A stretch of 64,000 nucleotides of DNA from Mesorhizobium loti (GTDB lineage Bacteria > Pseudomonadota > Alphaproteobacteria > Rhizobiales > Rhizobiaceae). The DNA is taken from assembly GCA_014189435.1 (NCBI GenBank), contig CP050293.1, positions 3,725,001 through 3,789,000 of the forward strand, written 5' to 3'. Shown piece by piece: positions 54,595 through 64,000 of the stretch. Under the pieces are notes generated by a model. That model was not told the DNA's origin, searched no databases, and was given only the letters and a program-made list of their open reading frames with translations. Each line of letters starts with the position of its first letter. The first letter of the stretch is position 1. The position numbers and the translations under genes were made by a program.

Positions 54595-56190
54595 TCAGTC
54601 CTTGCTGATGAAGCGGGACGGATGGATGTCCATCACATTGTCATCGAAGCCATGCAGCTTTGAGGAAACGATATCGTGGAAGCTGTAGTAGAGAAGCGGA
54701 ATGTTGCCGACGTCATCGACAAGGATGCGCTCGGCTTCAGTGAGGTCCTTCATGCGCTCTTCTGGCTTGCCGCCGGCAGCCGCAGCCTTGTCCATGGCCG
54801 CTTCATAGGCCGGGCTGACATAGCTCGAATAGTTGTTGCCGCTGGCCTTGCGTGTGATGCCGAGGAAGGTCTCGGGATCCTTGTAGTCGGCGATCCAGGC
54901 GGCACGCGCCACGTCGTAGTTGCCCTTCTGCTCAAGGAAGGAATAGTGGGTCTTGGTATCGGTGTTGAGCAGCGTGATGTCGACGCCAAGCGGCTTCAGC
55001 TGTTCCTGGATGGCAACCGCGGTGTTCTTGTGGTTTTCCGAGGTGTTGTAGCGGATCTCCATCTTCAGCGGATGCTCGGGCGTATAGCCGAGTTTCTCGA
55101 GGATCTTCTTGGCGGCGTCCTCGCGGTCGATCTGCGGCATGTCGGCGTATTTGGCCATTGCCGGCGTGTAGCCCGCGATGCCCGGAGGCACCATCGAATA
55201 GCCAGGCAGCATCGAGTTCTGCCAGACTTTCTCCGCAAGGAAGTCACGGTCGATCGCCATCGAGATGGCATTGCGCAGCTCGACATTGTCCCACGGCGCC
55301 TTGTCGGTCTTGATCGCGTAATAGTAGGTGCCGAGATATGGTCCGACGCGGACCTGATCGCCGAACTTGGTCTTGAGGTCAGCGAGTTGTTCGGTCGGCA
55401 GGTCGCCGTAGCTGTCGAGTTCGCCGGCCTCGAAGCGTTTCATCGCCGATGAACGGTCTTCGGTCGGGATATAGTTGACGACGTCCATCTTGACGGTCGC
55501 GGCGTCCCAGAATTTCGGATTCTTGACCAGCTTCATGTGGTCGTTGGGAACCCACTCGGCCAGCGTATAGGCGCCGTTCGAAACGAGATTGCCCGCCTTG
55601 ATCCAGTCGGCGCCGAGCTTGTCGATCGAGGCCTTGTTGACCGGATAGGTGGCCTGGTGGGTCAGCATTTCAAGGAAGTATGGCGTCGGCGCCTTCAGCG
55701 TCACTTCCAGGGTGTTGGCGTCGATCGCCTTGACGCCCATATCCTCGGGCTTGCCCTTCTTGGTGTTGACTTCCTCGGCGTTCTTCACGGGATAGAGCAT
55801 GGAAGCGTATTCGGCAGCGGTGGCCGGATCTTCCAGCCGACGGAACGAATAGACGAAGTCGTCCGCCGTCACCGGGGTGCCATCCGACCAGAGGCCATCC
55901 TTGCGCAGCTTGAAGGTGTAGACAGTGCCGTCGTCGGACACCGTCCAGCTTTCGGCGGCGCCCGGAATGAGGTTCGTCTTCTGGTCATGCATGACCAGGC
56001 CCTGGAACAGGTCGCGTATGATATCGGCTTCGTAAACGGTCGAGGTCTTGTGCGGATCGACCGTCTCCGCTTCGGCGGCGCTGCCTCTGTTATAGACGGT
56101 CTCGGCGAAAGCCGGTGTGTAAAACGTGCCGGCCGCCAAAGCCATCGTCGTGGCGAACACCGTCGCCTTCAGCATGTTTCTCATCAGCAT
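54595..56190 (-). CDS. Oligopeptide-binding periplasmic protein, OppA type (SBP family 5)
   Basis: A 531-residue secreted receptor with a signal peptide (LKATVFATTMALAAGTFYTPAFA). The family-5 signature is seen in YTFKLRKDGLWSDGTPVTADDFVYSFRRLEDP and NAISMAIDRDFLAEKVW. It captures peptides for the OppBC-DF transporter. Several ATG codons near the start (56190, 56184, 56175) are possible. The following hairpin and repeat suggest it is made in excess over the permeases, as usual. Confidence 0.94.
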   Translation of the reverse strand: MLMRNMLKATVFATTMALAAGTFYTPAFAETVYNRGSAAEAETVDPHKTSTVYEADIIRDLFQGLVMHDQKTNLIPGAAESWTVSDDGTVYTFKLRKDGLWSDGTPVTADDFVYSFRRLEDPATAAEYASMLYPVKNAEEVNTKKGKPEDMGVKAIDANTLEVTLKAPTPYFLEMLTHQATYPVNKASIDKLGADWIKAGNLVSNGAYTLAEWVPNDHMKLVKNPKFWDAATVKMDVVNYIPTEDRSSAMKRFEAGELDSYGDLPTEQLADLKTKFGDQVRVGPYLGTYYYAIKTDKAPWDNVELRNAISMAIDRDFLAEKVWQNSMLPGYSMVPPGIAGYTPAMAKYADMPQIDREDAAKKILEKLGYTPEHPLKMEIRYNTSENHKNTAVAIQEQLKPLGVDITLLNTDTKTHYSFLEQKGNYDVARAAWIADYKDPETFLGITRKASGNNYSSYVSPAYEAAMDKAAAAGGKPEERMKDLTEAERILVDDVGNIPLLYYSFHDIVSSKLHGFDDNVMDIHPSRFISKD

Positions 56191-56559
56191 GAAGTTCTCC
56201 CTGTCGGCGCTGCCATCGGCGCGCCTTTTAAGTGTTGACGCCCCGGAGCCGATATCTGACCCCTTTGAGCGCGCCGCTGGTTCCCTTCCTGCGGCTGGTG
56301 GCCAAACACTAACGCGGAGAATTTTTATTTCAACAGACTCTCTGGGTCACCCAAAGTAAGGCGGCACGAAAGCTATGTCGTGGCAGCCGAAACACCAGCC
56401 GAAACCAGAAGCTTGACTTGGTTTCCTCATCTCGACGTCATTTTCCATGGGAATCCATGACCATGCCAGTTTGCCGGAATGTGTTAATGCGTTCTTAAGC
56501 AACCTCAGGTTACATTACGACTAGCTTCTATATGGTTCGAGGTCAGACACGCGGCGACC
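56191..56559. other. Divergent promoter region oppA / tadE-like
   Basis: 369 bases with no supported gene. The left part holds the oppA promoter. The right part is AT-richer and has a CtrA-like box at 56484-56498. Confidence 0.45.
56484..56498 (+). promoter_or_regulatory. CtrA binding site (TTAA-N7-TTAA)
   Basis: TTAATGCGTTCTTAA is an exact match to the two TTAA half-sites spaced by seven bases, 62 bases before the tadE-like start. It suggests cell-cycle control of these pilus genes by CtrA. Confidence 0.6.
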
Positions 56560-57015
56560 ATGAGTAATAGAGTAAGTAAATTGGTCAAAATCCGTCAAAT
56601 AACGCGTAGATTTCAAGAAGAGTCTGGAACTTCGGCGGTTGAATTCGCCTTGCTCTCACCGGTCTTCATCCTTCTTCTGCTCGGAATGGTTGCATACGGT
56701 ATATATTTCGGCGCCGCCAACTCGATCCAGCAGATCGCGGCGGATGCGGCCCGCACGGCAATTGCCGGCTTGAACCAGACCGAACGCCAGACGCTCGTAG
56801 CCAGCTTCGTCACCAACAATGCCGGCGGATATCCTTTCGTGGATGTCAGCAAGCTGACCTACCAGGCCAATGACAGCGTGGCCGATGGAAGTCAGTTCGT
56901 TGTGTCCATCCAATACGATGCCCGCAACCTGCCGATCTGGAATCTTTTCCCAGGCATAGCGATGCCGGGGACGACGATCACGCGCCAGTCAACGATCAGG
57001 GTCGGGGGCATCTGA
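56560..57015 (+). CDS. TadE/TadG-like pilus assembly protein
   Basis: A 151-residue minor pilin-like protein. After a basic N-terminus comes ESGTSAVEFALLSPVFILLLLGMVAYGIYF, the TadE signature with a prepilin-like hydrophobic helix (Glu at position five). The mature C-terminus is a short alpha/beta domain (VVSIQYDARNLPIWNLFPGI). It is adjacent to the TadG-like gene with no gap, so they are one operon. The rest of the tad locus is not in this window. Confidence 0.87.
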   Translation: MSNRVSKLVKIRQITRRFQEESGTSAVEFALLSPVFILLLLGMVAYGIYFGAANSIQQIAADAARTAIAGLNQTERQTLVASFVTNNAGGYPFVDVSKLTYQANDSVADGSQFVVSIQYDARNLPIWNLFPGIAMPGTTITRQSTIRVGGI

Positions 57016-58782
57016 ATGCTGCTGCGTGCGGGCAATAAGATCGGCCGGCTTGCCCGGTTGATGCTGGGCGACAGGAAAGCGAATTTCACCGTCATGGCGG
57101 CATTGAGCGCGCCGGTGGCGCTGGCGCTGGCCGCGGTGGCCATCGACGAAGCCTCAATCTACACCGAGCGCCGCGAAGCGCAGGCAATGGTGGACCTGGC
57201 AGCGATCACCGCTGCCTCGAATATCACCAACGTCAACACCGCAGTCGTGACCACGTTGACCGACAACGGCATGCCAAATGTTGTCGTTGAAGCCTCGGGA
57301 CAGACGATCGCCCCTGCCGTCGGCAAAACCGTCGTGACGGTCACGCCCGGGCGATACGCAGCATCAACCGCCAATGTCAGCCAACGCTTCCAGGCCGGCG
57401 TAACGCCCTACAACGCCGTCCGTGTCGGCCTGAAGAAGATCCCTGCCCGCTATTTTGCGAGTTCGTTGATCCCCTCCCCCGTCATCGGCACGCAGGCCAC
57501 CGCCAGCATGACGCCGCAGGCGACGTTCTCGGTCGGGTCGAGGCTCGCCAGCGTCAATGGCGGCATCCTCAACGCACTTCTCGGCAGTCTTGTCGGCGGC
57601 AACATTTCGCTCAGCGTCATGGACTACAACGGATTGATCTCGGCCGACGTCAGTGTCCTTTCCTTCATAAGTGCCCTTGCCACACAAGTGAACGTGACCG
57701 GCGGCACCTATTCGGATGTGTTGGCCTCCAAGGCGACCGTCGGTCAGATCGCCACCGCCATGGCCAACGTGCCCGGGCTTGGCAACACGGCCAAGGTTGC
57801 CCTGCAGACGATTGCGTCCAAGTCGACCAGCACAGTCAAGATCCCGCTCAGCAGCCTTGTCGACCTCGGCACCGTAGGCAGCCTTGGACTGGGACAAACC
57901 CCGACAGGTCTTGGGGTCGATGCAAGCGCCATGGGAATGCTGACTGCCGCCGCCGTGCTGGCGAATGGCACCAACCAGGCTCAGGTCAATCTCGGCGCCA
58001 CCGTACCGGGGCTGCTGTCCACCGCGCTTACCATCGCGATCGGCGAGCCGATGCAATCTTCGCCATGGCTCGCGCTCGATGGCATCGGTACCGTGGTGCG
58101 CACAGCCCAGACGCGTATCAAGCTTGTGGCGACCGTCGGGGTCGGCACGCCCGGTCTCGGTGGCGGCATCAGCCTGCTGGCCGTCAACCTGCCGCTCAAC
58201 GTGGAAGTCGCCTATGCCGAAGCCAAACTGACCGACATCACGTGTCCGACGGGGCCCTCCAGCATCAAGGTTTCCATCGCCGCGCAACCGGGCATTGCCT
58301 CGCTGCATCTGGCCAACAGCAACACTTCAGGCTTTGGCGACTTCAGCCAGCCACAGACGTTCACCGACGCGGAGATCGCGGATGTGAGCCTCAGGCTGCT
58401 GCTGATCAACCTTCCGCTGATACAGGTAATGGGCTCCGCCGCTACCGCGATCACCAACAACAACCCGACGACGCTGACCTTCGATGCAACCGATATCACC
58501 AACAAGACGATCAAAACCGTTTCGACGCGCAACATCTCGCAGTCGCTCACCACGTCGCTGGTCAGCAACCTGTCGCTTTCGGTCAATGCGCTTGGGCTGG
58601 GGATCGATCTGACCGCCCTGCTCGGAACGGTTAAACCGGCAGTGGTGGCTGTACTCAACGGCATAACAGCACCGGTCGACGACCTGCTCTACAATGTGCT
58701 TTCAGCCCTTGGCGTGGGTGTCGGCCAGGCCGATGTGCGGGTCACCGGCGCGACTTGCGGACGCTCGGTACTCGTCCAGTAA
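57016..58782 (+). CDS. TadG-like pilus-assembly protein
   Basis: A 588-residue secreted or membrane-anchored protein. The N-terminal helix RKANFTVMAALSAPVALALAAVAIDE and the following EASIYTERREAQAMVDLAAITAA are the TadG-like (Flp assembly) start. The rest is Ala/Thr/Gly-rich, with many GNIS/GGxxS and LTxxL stretches and only two cysteines, CPTGPS and TCGRS, near residues 410 and 583, perhaps linked. A von Willebrand domain found in longer TadG proteins is not recognisable. It starts at the base after the tadE stop. A hairpin plus T run follows the stop. Confidence 0.82.
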   Translation: MLLRAGNKIGRLARLMLGDRKANFTVMAALSAPVALALAAVAIDEASIYTERREAQAMVDLAAITAASNITNVNTAVVTTLTDNGMPNVVVEASGQTIAPAVGKTVVTVTPGRYAASTANVSQRFQAGVTPYNAVRVGLKKIPARYFASSLIPSPVIGTQATASMTPQATFSVGSRLASVNGGILNALLGSLVGGNISLSVMDYNGLISADVSVLSFISALATQVNVTGGTYSDVLASKATVGQIATAMANVPGLGNTAKVALQTIASKSTSTVKIPLSSLVDLGTVGSLGLGQTPTGLGVDASAMGMLTAAAVLANGTNQAQVNLGATVPGLLSTALTIAIGEPMQSSPWLALDGIGTVVRTAQTRIKLVATVGVGTPGLGGGISLLAVNLPLNVEVAYAEAKLTDITCPTGPSSIKVSIAAQPGIASLHLANSNTSGFGDFSQPQTFTDAEIADVSLRLLLINLPLIQVMGSAATAITNNNPTTLTFDATDITNKTIKTVSTRNISQSLTTSLVSNLSLSVNALGLGIDLTALLGTVKPAVVAVLNGITAPVDDLLYNVLSALGVGVGQADVRVTGATCGRSVLVQ

Positions 58783-58788
58783 AGACGG

Positions 58789-58890
58789 CTTAAAGCGCGC
58801 CGCGTCTAAACGGATTCAGTCGACGCGCTTTAAGCTTTTTGTGCATGTCGCTGCCCCAAAAACCGCTTCGCACTTTTGGGCGACATGCAT
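58789..58890. repeat. Composite intergenic repeat: terminator-like hairpin plus palindromic repeat copy 3
   Basis: CTTAAAGCGCG (58789) pairs with CGCGCTTTAAG (58824) and is followed by CTTTTT, so it may end the TadG transcript. Directly next is TGCATGTCGC...GCGACATGCA (58842-58890), the reverse complement of copy 2 at 26053-26098. Confidence 0.7.
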
Positions 58891-58896
58891 TGGGCA

Positions 58897-60522
58897 TCAG
58901 TCGAGCCGACCAAGGAAGTATCCGAGCACTGGTAGCGAAAGCTCGGCCTCCTCGACGACCGCTGCATCACCGTCAAGCTTTGCGGTTGCTCCGATATCAG
59001 GCGGCAACAGCCAACTCCCCGGCTCCCCAGAAAAATTGAAGACACAGAGCAGTCTCTCGCCGCCGCCTTCACGGACGAATGCGAGAACGTCACCCTCAGC
59101 GTCAAGAAAACTGATCGAGCCCGATACCAGCGCCTCGTGTCGCCTGCGCAACGCCAGCGCGGCCCGATAGGATGCGAGTACCGACGCCATGTCGGCATTC
59201 TGGACGTCGACCGCGCGGGCGCGATGGCTGGCTGGTATCGGCAGCCACGGCCTGGCCGTCGAGAAGCCTGCATTGTCGGCACCGGCCTCCCAGACCATCG
59301 GCGTGCGACAGCCATCCCTGCCCTTGATGCCCGGCCAGAAGCGGATGCCGACAGGATCGCGCAGATCCTCATAGGCAAGCTCCGCCTCTTCCAGGCCGAG
59401 CTCCTCGCCCTCATAGAGGCAGATCGAGCCGCGCAGGCATGAGAGCAGCATGATCGAAAATCTTGCGACCGCGTCAGGTTCGCTGTCCGGCCTTGTCCAG
59501 CGGCTGACATGGCGCACCACGTCATGGTTGGAAAATGCCCAGCAGACCCAGCCATCGGAAACGGCCGCCTCGAAGGCTTCGACGCAGCCACGCACATGCG
59601 CGGCCGAGAACTGCGGGCCAAGCAGATCGAAGGTGTAACTCATATGGAGCTTGTCGCCGCCTGAAGTGTAGGCGGCGAGCGTCTGCAACGAGCGGCCTTC
59701 GTCGCCGATTTCGCCGACGGCGGCGCGGTCGTCATATTCGTCGAGCAGCGCCCTGAAGCGACGCAGGAACGCCAGGTTTTCCGGCTGCGTCTTGTCGAAC
59801 AGATGCTCCTGGTAGAGATAGGTGTTGGTCTCGCTGTTGGTGCCGGCGACGCTCGACGCCAAGGGCGGATTGCTGCGCAGCCAGCGGTCATGGACATAGT
59901 AGTTGACCGTATCGAGCCGGAAACCGTCAACGCCGCGCTCCAGCCAGAAGCGCACCGTTTCCAGCAGCGCGTCCTGAACCTCCGGATTGTGGAAATTCAG
60001 GTCGGGCTGCGAGGCGAGGAAATTGTGCATGTAATATTGGCGGCGGGTCGAATCCCATTCCCAGGCCGGGCCACCAAAGACGGAGAGCCAGTTGTTGGGC
60101 GCGCCGCCATCGGGCCTGGTATCGGCCCAGACATACCAGTCGGCCTTGGGGTTATCGCGGCTGGCGCGGCTTTCGATAAACCAGTCGTGCCTGTCGGATG
60201 AATGCGACAGCACCTGGTCGATGATGACCTTCAGGCCGAGACGATGCGCCTCGGCGACCAGCGCATCGAAATCCTCAAGCGTGCCGAACATCGGATCGAC
60301 ATCGCAGTAGTCCGACACGTCATAGCCCATATCGGCCATCGGCGACTTGAAGAAAGGCGACAGCCAGACGGCGTCGACACCAAGCGAGGCGACATGAGCG
60401 AGCCTCGATGTGATGCCGCTGAGGTCGCCGCTGCCGTCGCCGGTGGTGTCCTGGAAGGAGCGCGGGTAGATCTGGTAGATGACGCAGCCGCGCCACCATC
60501 CGGTCTTTTCACCTGCTGCCAT
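58897..60522 (-). CDS. GH13 alpha-glucosidase (oligo-1,6-glucosidase/AglA type)
   Basis: A 541-residue glycoside hydrolase. Conserved GH13 motifs are in order: WLSPFFKSPMADMGYDVSDY; VIIDQVLSHSSDRHDWF (region I); VDGFRLDTVNYY with the nucleophile Asp (region II); RAAVGEIGDEG with the acid/base Glu (region III); and FSNHDVVRH (region IV). There is no signal peptide, so it acts on cytoplasmic oligosaccharides, such as maltose, sucrose or glycogen breakdown products. It starts 14 bases inside the end of glgX, so the two are coupled. Confidence 0.92.
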   Translation of the reverse strand: MAAGEKTGWWRGCVIYQIYPRSFQDTTGDGSGDLSGITSRLAHVASLGVDAVWLSPFFKSPMADMGYDVSDYCDVDPMFGTLEDFDALVAEAHRLGLKVIIDQVLSHSSDRHDWFIESRASRDNPKADWYVWADTRPDGGAPNNWLSVFGGPAWEWDSTRRQYYMHNFLASQPDLNFHNPEVQDALLETVRFWLERGVDGFRLDTVNYYVHDRWLRSNPPLASSVAGTNSETNTYLYQEHLFDKTQPENLAFLRRFRALLDEYDDRAAVGEIGDEGRSLQTLAAYTSGGDKLHMSYTFDLLGPQFSAAHVRGCVEAFEAAVSDGWVCWAFSNHDVVRHVSRWTRPDSEPDAVARFSIMLLSCLRGSICLYEGEELGLEEAELAYEDLRDPVGIRFWPGIKGRDGCRTPMVWEAGADNAGFSTARPWLPIPASHRARAVDVQNADMASVLASYRAALALRRRHEALVSGSISFLDAEGDVLAFVREGGGERLLCVFNFSGEPGSWLLPPDIGATAKLDGDAAVVEEAELSLPVLGYFLGRLD

Positions 60523-62518
60523 TGCGCTTCTCCCGTGTGCCGGCCTGCGCTCGTTCGATCATGAAGATCACCGTCCGCCCGGATATTGGCCGCGAGATGT
60601 CCACCACATCGGCCTCATCGACGGCGGCAGCCCAGAAGAATCCTTCGCGTTCAGGCAGCGTGACCATGCAGGCACGGCGATCGCCGTTGATGATCACTGC
60701 AAGGCGGTGCCCGTCATCGGCGGCCAGGATCATGACCAGGCGGTGCCGCTGCGGGTCCTGCCAGCTCTGTTCGTCGAGCGGCGCGCCTGTCTCGGTCAGC
60801 CATGCGACGTCCGGCATCTTTGAACCGGCCGGTGGCTGGCCGGTGAGGAAGCTTGTGTCGCAAAGCGCGGGCACCGCGCGGCGCAGCGTCGAGAGTAGCG
60901 CCGTGTAGTGCTCCAGCACCTGGTCGCGGCCGGCCCAGTCGAGCCAGGTGATCTCGTTGTCCTGCGCATAGGCGTTGTTGTTGCCTTGCTGGGTGCGGCC
61001 GAATTCGTCGCCTGCGGTCAGCATGATGGTGCCGCGTGAGGCAAACAGCGTGGCGAGCAGCGCGCGCTGATCGTTCAGCCGAGCCACGGCTACGGCCGGG
61101 TCATCCGCATCGCCTTCCACGCCATTGTTCCAGGACAGGTTTTCATTGTGGCCGTCGCGGTTCTGCTCGCCATTGGCCTGGTTGTGCTTGCGCTCGTAGC
61201 GCACGATGTCGGCGAGCGTCATGCCGTCATGGGCGGCGATGAAATTGACCGTACGGCTGGCCTTTTGCCCGTTGATGGCGAACACATCGGACGAACCGGC
61301 AAGCCGGGTAGCCAGGGCGCCAACCATGCCGGCGTCGCCGCGCCAGAAGCGTCTGACATCGTCGCGATACTTGTCATTCCATTCGAGGAAGGGCGACGAA
61401 AAATTGCCGAGTTGGTAGCCATCCGGACCGATGTCCCACGGCTCTGCGATCAACACGCGGTCGGCCAGCAGCGCGTCGTCGCGCATCGCTTTCAGCAGCG
61501 GCGCCTCGGCATCGAATGTTCCTTCAACCCGCCCCAGAATGGGCGCCAGGTCGAAGCGGAAGCCGTCGACGCCGGCATCCCTGACGAAATGGCGAAGCGT
61601 GTCGAGGACCATTTCCCTAGCGACAGGATGATCGCAAGCGACCGTGTTGCCGGTACCGGTGTCATTGGCCAGCCTGCCGTCTGATGTGTGCCGGTAATAG
61701 GCCTGGTTGTCGAGGCCGCGCAGCGACAGCGTCGGGCCAAGCCTGTCGCTCTCGCCGGTGTGGTTGAAGACCAGATCGAGGATGACGCCGATGCCGGCTT
61801 TGCGCAGCACGGCGACCGTGTTGCGCAATTCCATGATGCCGCCCGGCGCCAGCCGTGGATCGAGCGCCATGAAGGTGACGGGATTGTAGCCCCAGGCATT
61901 GCGCAGCCCGAGCGGCGGCAAATGCCGCTCGTCGATCGACGCCGTCACCGGCATCAGCTCGACTGCGCCAACGCCAAGTTTTTTCAGGTGCTCGACAACC
62001 GCCGGATGAGCGAGAGCGGCAATGGTACCACGCAACTTTTCCGGAACATCCGGATGCAGCATGGTGAAGGCGCGAACCGGCACTTCGTAAATCAAATCGC
62101 CGGGCTGAAAGAGCGGCGGCGCAGCCTGCACCGGCTTCTGCAACGTAGCGGCAATCGCCTTCGGCATCAGTGGCGCGGTATCGGCCCCCTCGCCCCGGCG
62201 CTGAGCCAGCCGCCAGTCGTAGGCGTAGGACCTGTCGATCTCGACGGCGTAAGGATCGGTCAGGAGCTTGGCGGGGTCGAACCACAGCCCGCGCTCCGGC
62301 GCATCGTCGCCATCGGCGCGAAAGCCGTAGCGGGTACCGGGGCCAAGGCCCGCAACGAACAGCGCATGGACGCCCTCGCCTTCCGGCTGCAGCTCGAGCC
62401 GCCCGATTTCCCGATTGCCCTGCTCGTCGAAGATCGAGACCCAGAGCCGGCGGGCGGCCTGCGACCAAGCGGCAAAGCGGATGCCTTTGCTGGTGACGGT
62501 GGCGCCGAGTGGAGTCAT
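60509..62518 (-). CDS. glgX: Glycogen debranching enzyme
   Basis: A 669-residue GH13 enzyme that removes the alpha-1,6 branches of glycogen limit dextrins. ATG 62518 has GGAGG eight bases before it; an upstream GTG at 62533 gives 5 more residues. A CBM48 domain covers about residues 8-95. The catalytic Asp is in [13 protein letters not shown], the Glu in LIAEPWDIG, and [14 protein letters not shown] carries the third acid. NGVEGD and [16 protein letters not shown] are GlgX-typical. A MITE-like element lies directly upstream, at the ribosome site. Confidence 0.94.
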   Translation of the reverse strand: MTPLGATVTSKGIRFAAWSQAARRLWVSIFDEQGNREIGRLELQPEGEGVHALFVAGLGPGTRYGFRADGDDAPERGLWFDPAKLLTDPYAVEIDRSYAYDWRLAQRRGEGADTAPLMPKAIAATLQKPVQAAPPLFQPGDLIYEVPVRAFTMLHPDVPEKLRGTIAALAHPAVVEHLKKLGVGAVELMPVTASIDERHLPPLGLRNAWGYNPVTFMALDPRLAPGGIMELRNTVAVLRKAGIGVILDLVFNHTGESDRLGPTLSLRGLDNQAYYRHTSDGRLANDTGTGNTVACDHPVAREMVLDTLRHFVRDAGVDGFRFDLAPILGRVEGTFDAEAPLLKAMRDDALLADRVLIAEPWDIGPDGYQLGNFSSPFLEWNDKYRDDVRRFWRGDAGMVGALATRLAGSSDVFAINGQKASRTVNFIAAHDGMTLADIVRYERKHNQANGEQNRDGHNENLSWNNGVEGDADDPAVAVARLNDQRALLATLFASRGTIMLTAGDEFGRTQQGNNNAYAQDNEITWLDWAGRDQVLEHYTALLSTLRRAVPALCDTSFLTGQPPAGSKMPDVAWLTETGAPLDEQSWQDPQRHRLVMILAADDGHRLAVIINGDRRACMVTLPEREGFFWAAAVDEADVVDISRPISGRTVIFMIERAQAGTREKRNGSR

Positions 62519-62530
62519 GGGTGCGTCCTC

Positions 62531-62662
62531 CACCCTCCCCCTTGTGGGGAGGGTCGCGAACGATGTGAGCGGGGGGGGGGGCGGCGCAGGGAAAGCGCTT
62601 TATGAGCACCCCCCACCCCGATCCGCTGCGCGGATCGACCCTCCCCACAAGGGGGGAGGGTG
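62531..62662. mobile_element. MITE-like element with 26-27-bp inverted ends
   Basis: The left end begins CACCCTCCCCCTTGTGGGG and ends GGGTCG at 62556. The right end (62636-62662) is its reverse complement with one extra C. The interior of about 80 bases holds a run of 11 G (62571-62581) and a CGATCCG/CGGATCG hairpin (62619-62637). No coding sequence. It sits between pgm and glgX. No clear target-site duplication was seen. Confidence 0.65.
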
Positions 62663-62677
62663 AAGCCACCGCCACTC

Positions 62678-64000
<1,323 letters not shown>

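Noticed and set aside
62571..62581. Run of 11 G as a programmed frameshift site
   Set aside because: It lies in non-coding DNA, so it cannot change a reading frame here; it could also be an assembly artefact.

Overview
The window is GC-rich chromosomal DNA of an alphaproteobacterium, most likely a Mesorhizobium or close relative in the Rhizobiales. The evidence is a MucR-type zinc-finger regulator, DUF1491, DUF2336 and DUF5330 proteins, a betI-betC-betA-betB choline locus, an R. etli-type asparaginase, a glycogen block (pgm-glgX plus GH13 glucosidase), a CtrA-like TTAA-N7-TTAA site, and short palindromic intergenic repeats of a type I associate with Mesorhizobium. The single RNA gene is tRNA-Pro(CGG). 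No insertion sequence with a transposase, no CRISPR array and no rRNA were seen.

Layout. 1-5.6 kb: an accessory-looking secreted module with a lectin-like protein end, two tandem paralogous lipoproteins, a trypsin-like protease, and a second, convergent trypsin-like protease with a long unknown N-terminal region. 5.6-8 kb: a BBE-type FAD oxidase flanked by two decayed copies of one arginine-deiminase-like gene end. 8-16 kb: cell-envelope and regulation genes (PBP1A, DUF1214/DUF1254 pair, DUF2336, DUF1491, peptidoglycan-binding protein, membrane histidine kinase). 16-28.7 kb: housekeeping and stress genes (SufE, MucR, oligopeptidase B, LysE exporter, SET protein, two cytochromes c, Fe-SOD, class IV aminotransferase, haloacid dehalogenase, a Tat/lipobox L,D-transpeptidase, HerA-like ATPase).

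28.7-33.4 kb: methylmalonyl-CoA mutase small and large subunits, an AbrB-type antitoxin with only a stub where its toxin should be, and a Gre factor. 33.5-43.5 kb: a Tat-exported beta-helix protein, an asparaginase-thiolase pair divergent from the bet operon, and betI-betC-dehydratase-betA-betB. Together these suggest uptake of choline-O-sulfate and choline carbon and nitrogen into betaine, with serine and amide nitrogen recovery nearby (inference). 43.5-47.3 kb: a ManC-AGE fusion and phosphomannomutase, giving GDP-mannose synthesis in two genes.

47.5-50.7 kb: tRNA-Pro followed by a cluster of very small proteins, including two membrane peptides of 24 and 30 residues, a His-rich secreted protein, a glycine-zipper protein and a small lipoprotein. 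50.8-56.2 kb: an oligopeptide ABC transporter (oppA-B-C-DF). 56.5-58.8 kb: TadE- and TadG-like pilus proteins behind a CtrA-like box. 58.9-64 kb: the glycogen block, with a MITE-like element between pgm and glgX; pgm runs off the right edge.

The best candidates for something undescribed are the paired lipoprotein/protease module at the left end, the flanking-fragment arrangement around the FAD oxidase, the MITE-like element at glgX, and the small-protein cluster after the tRNA.
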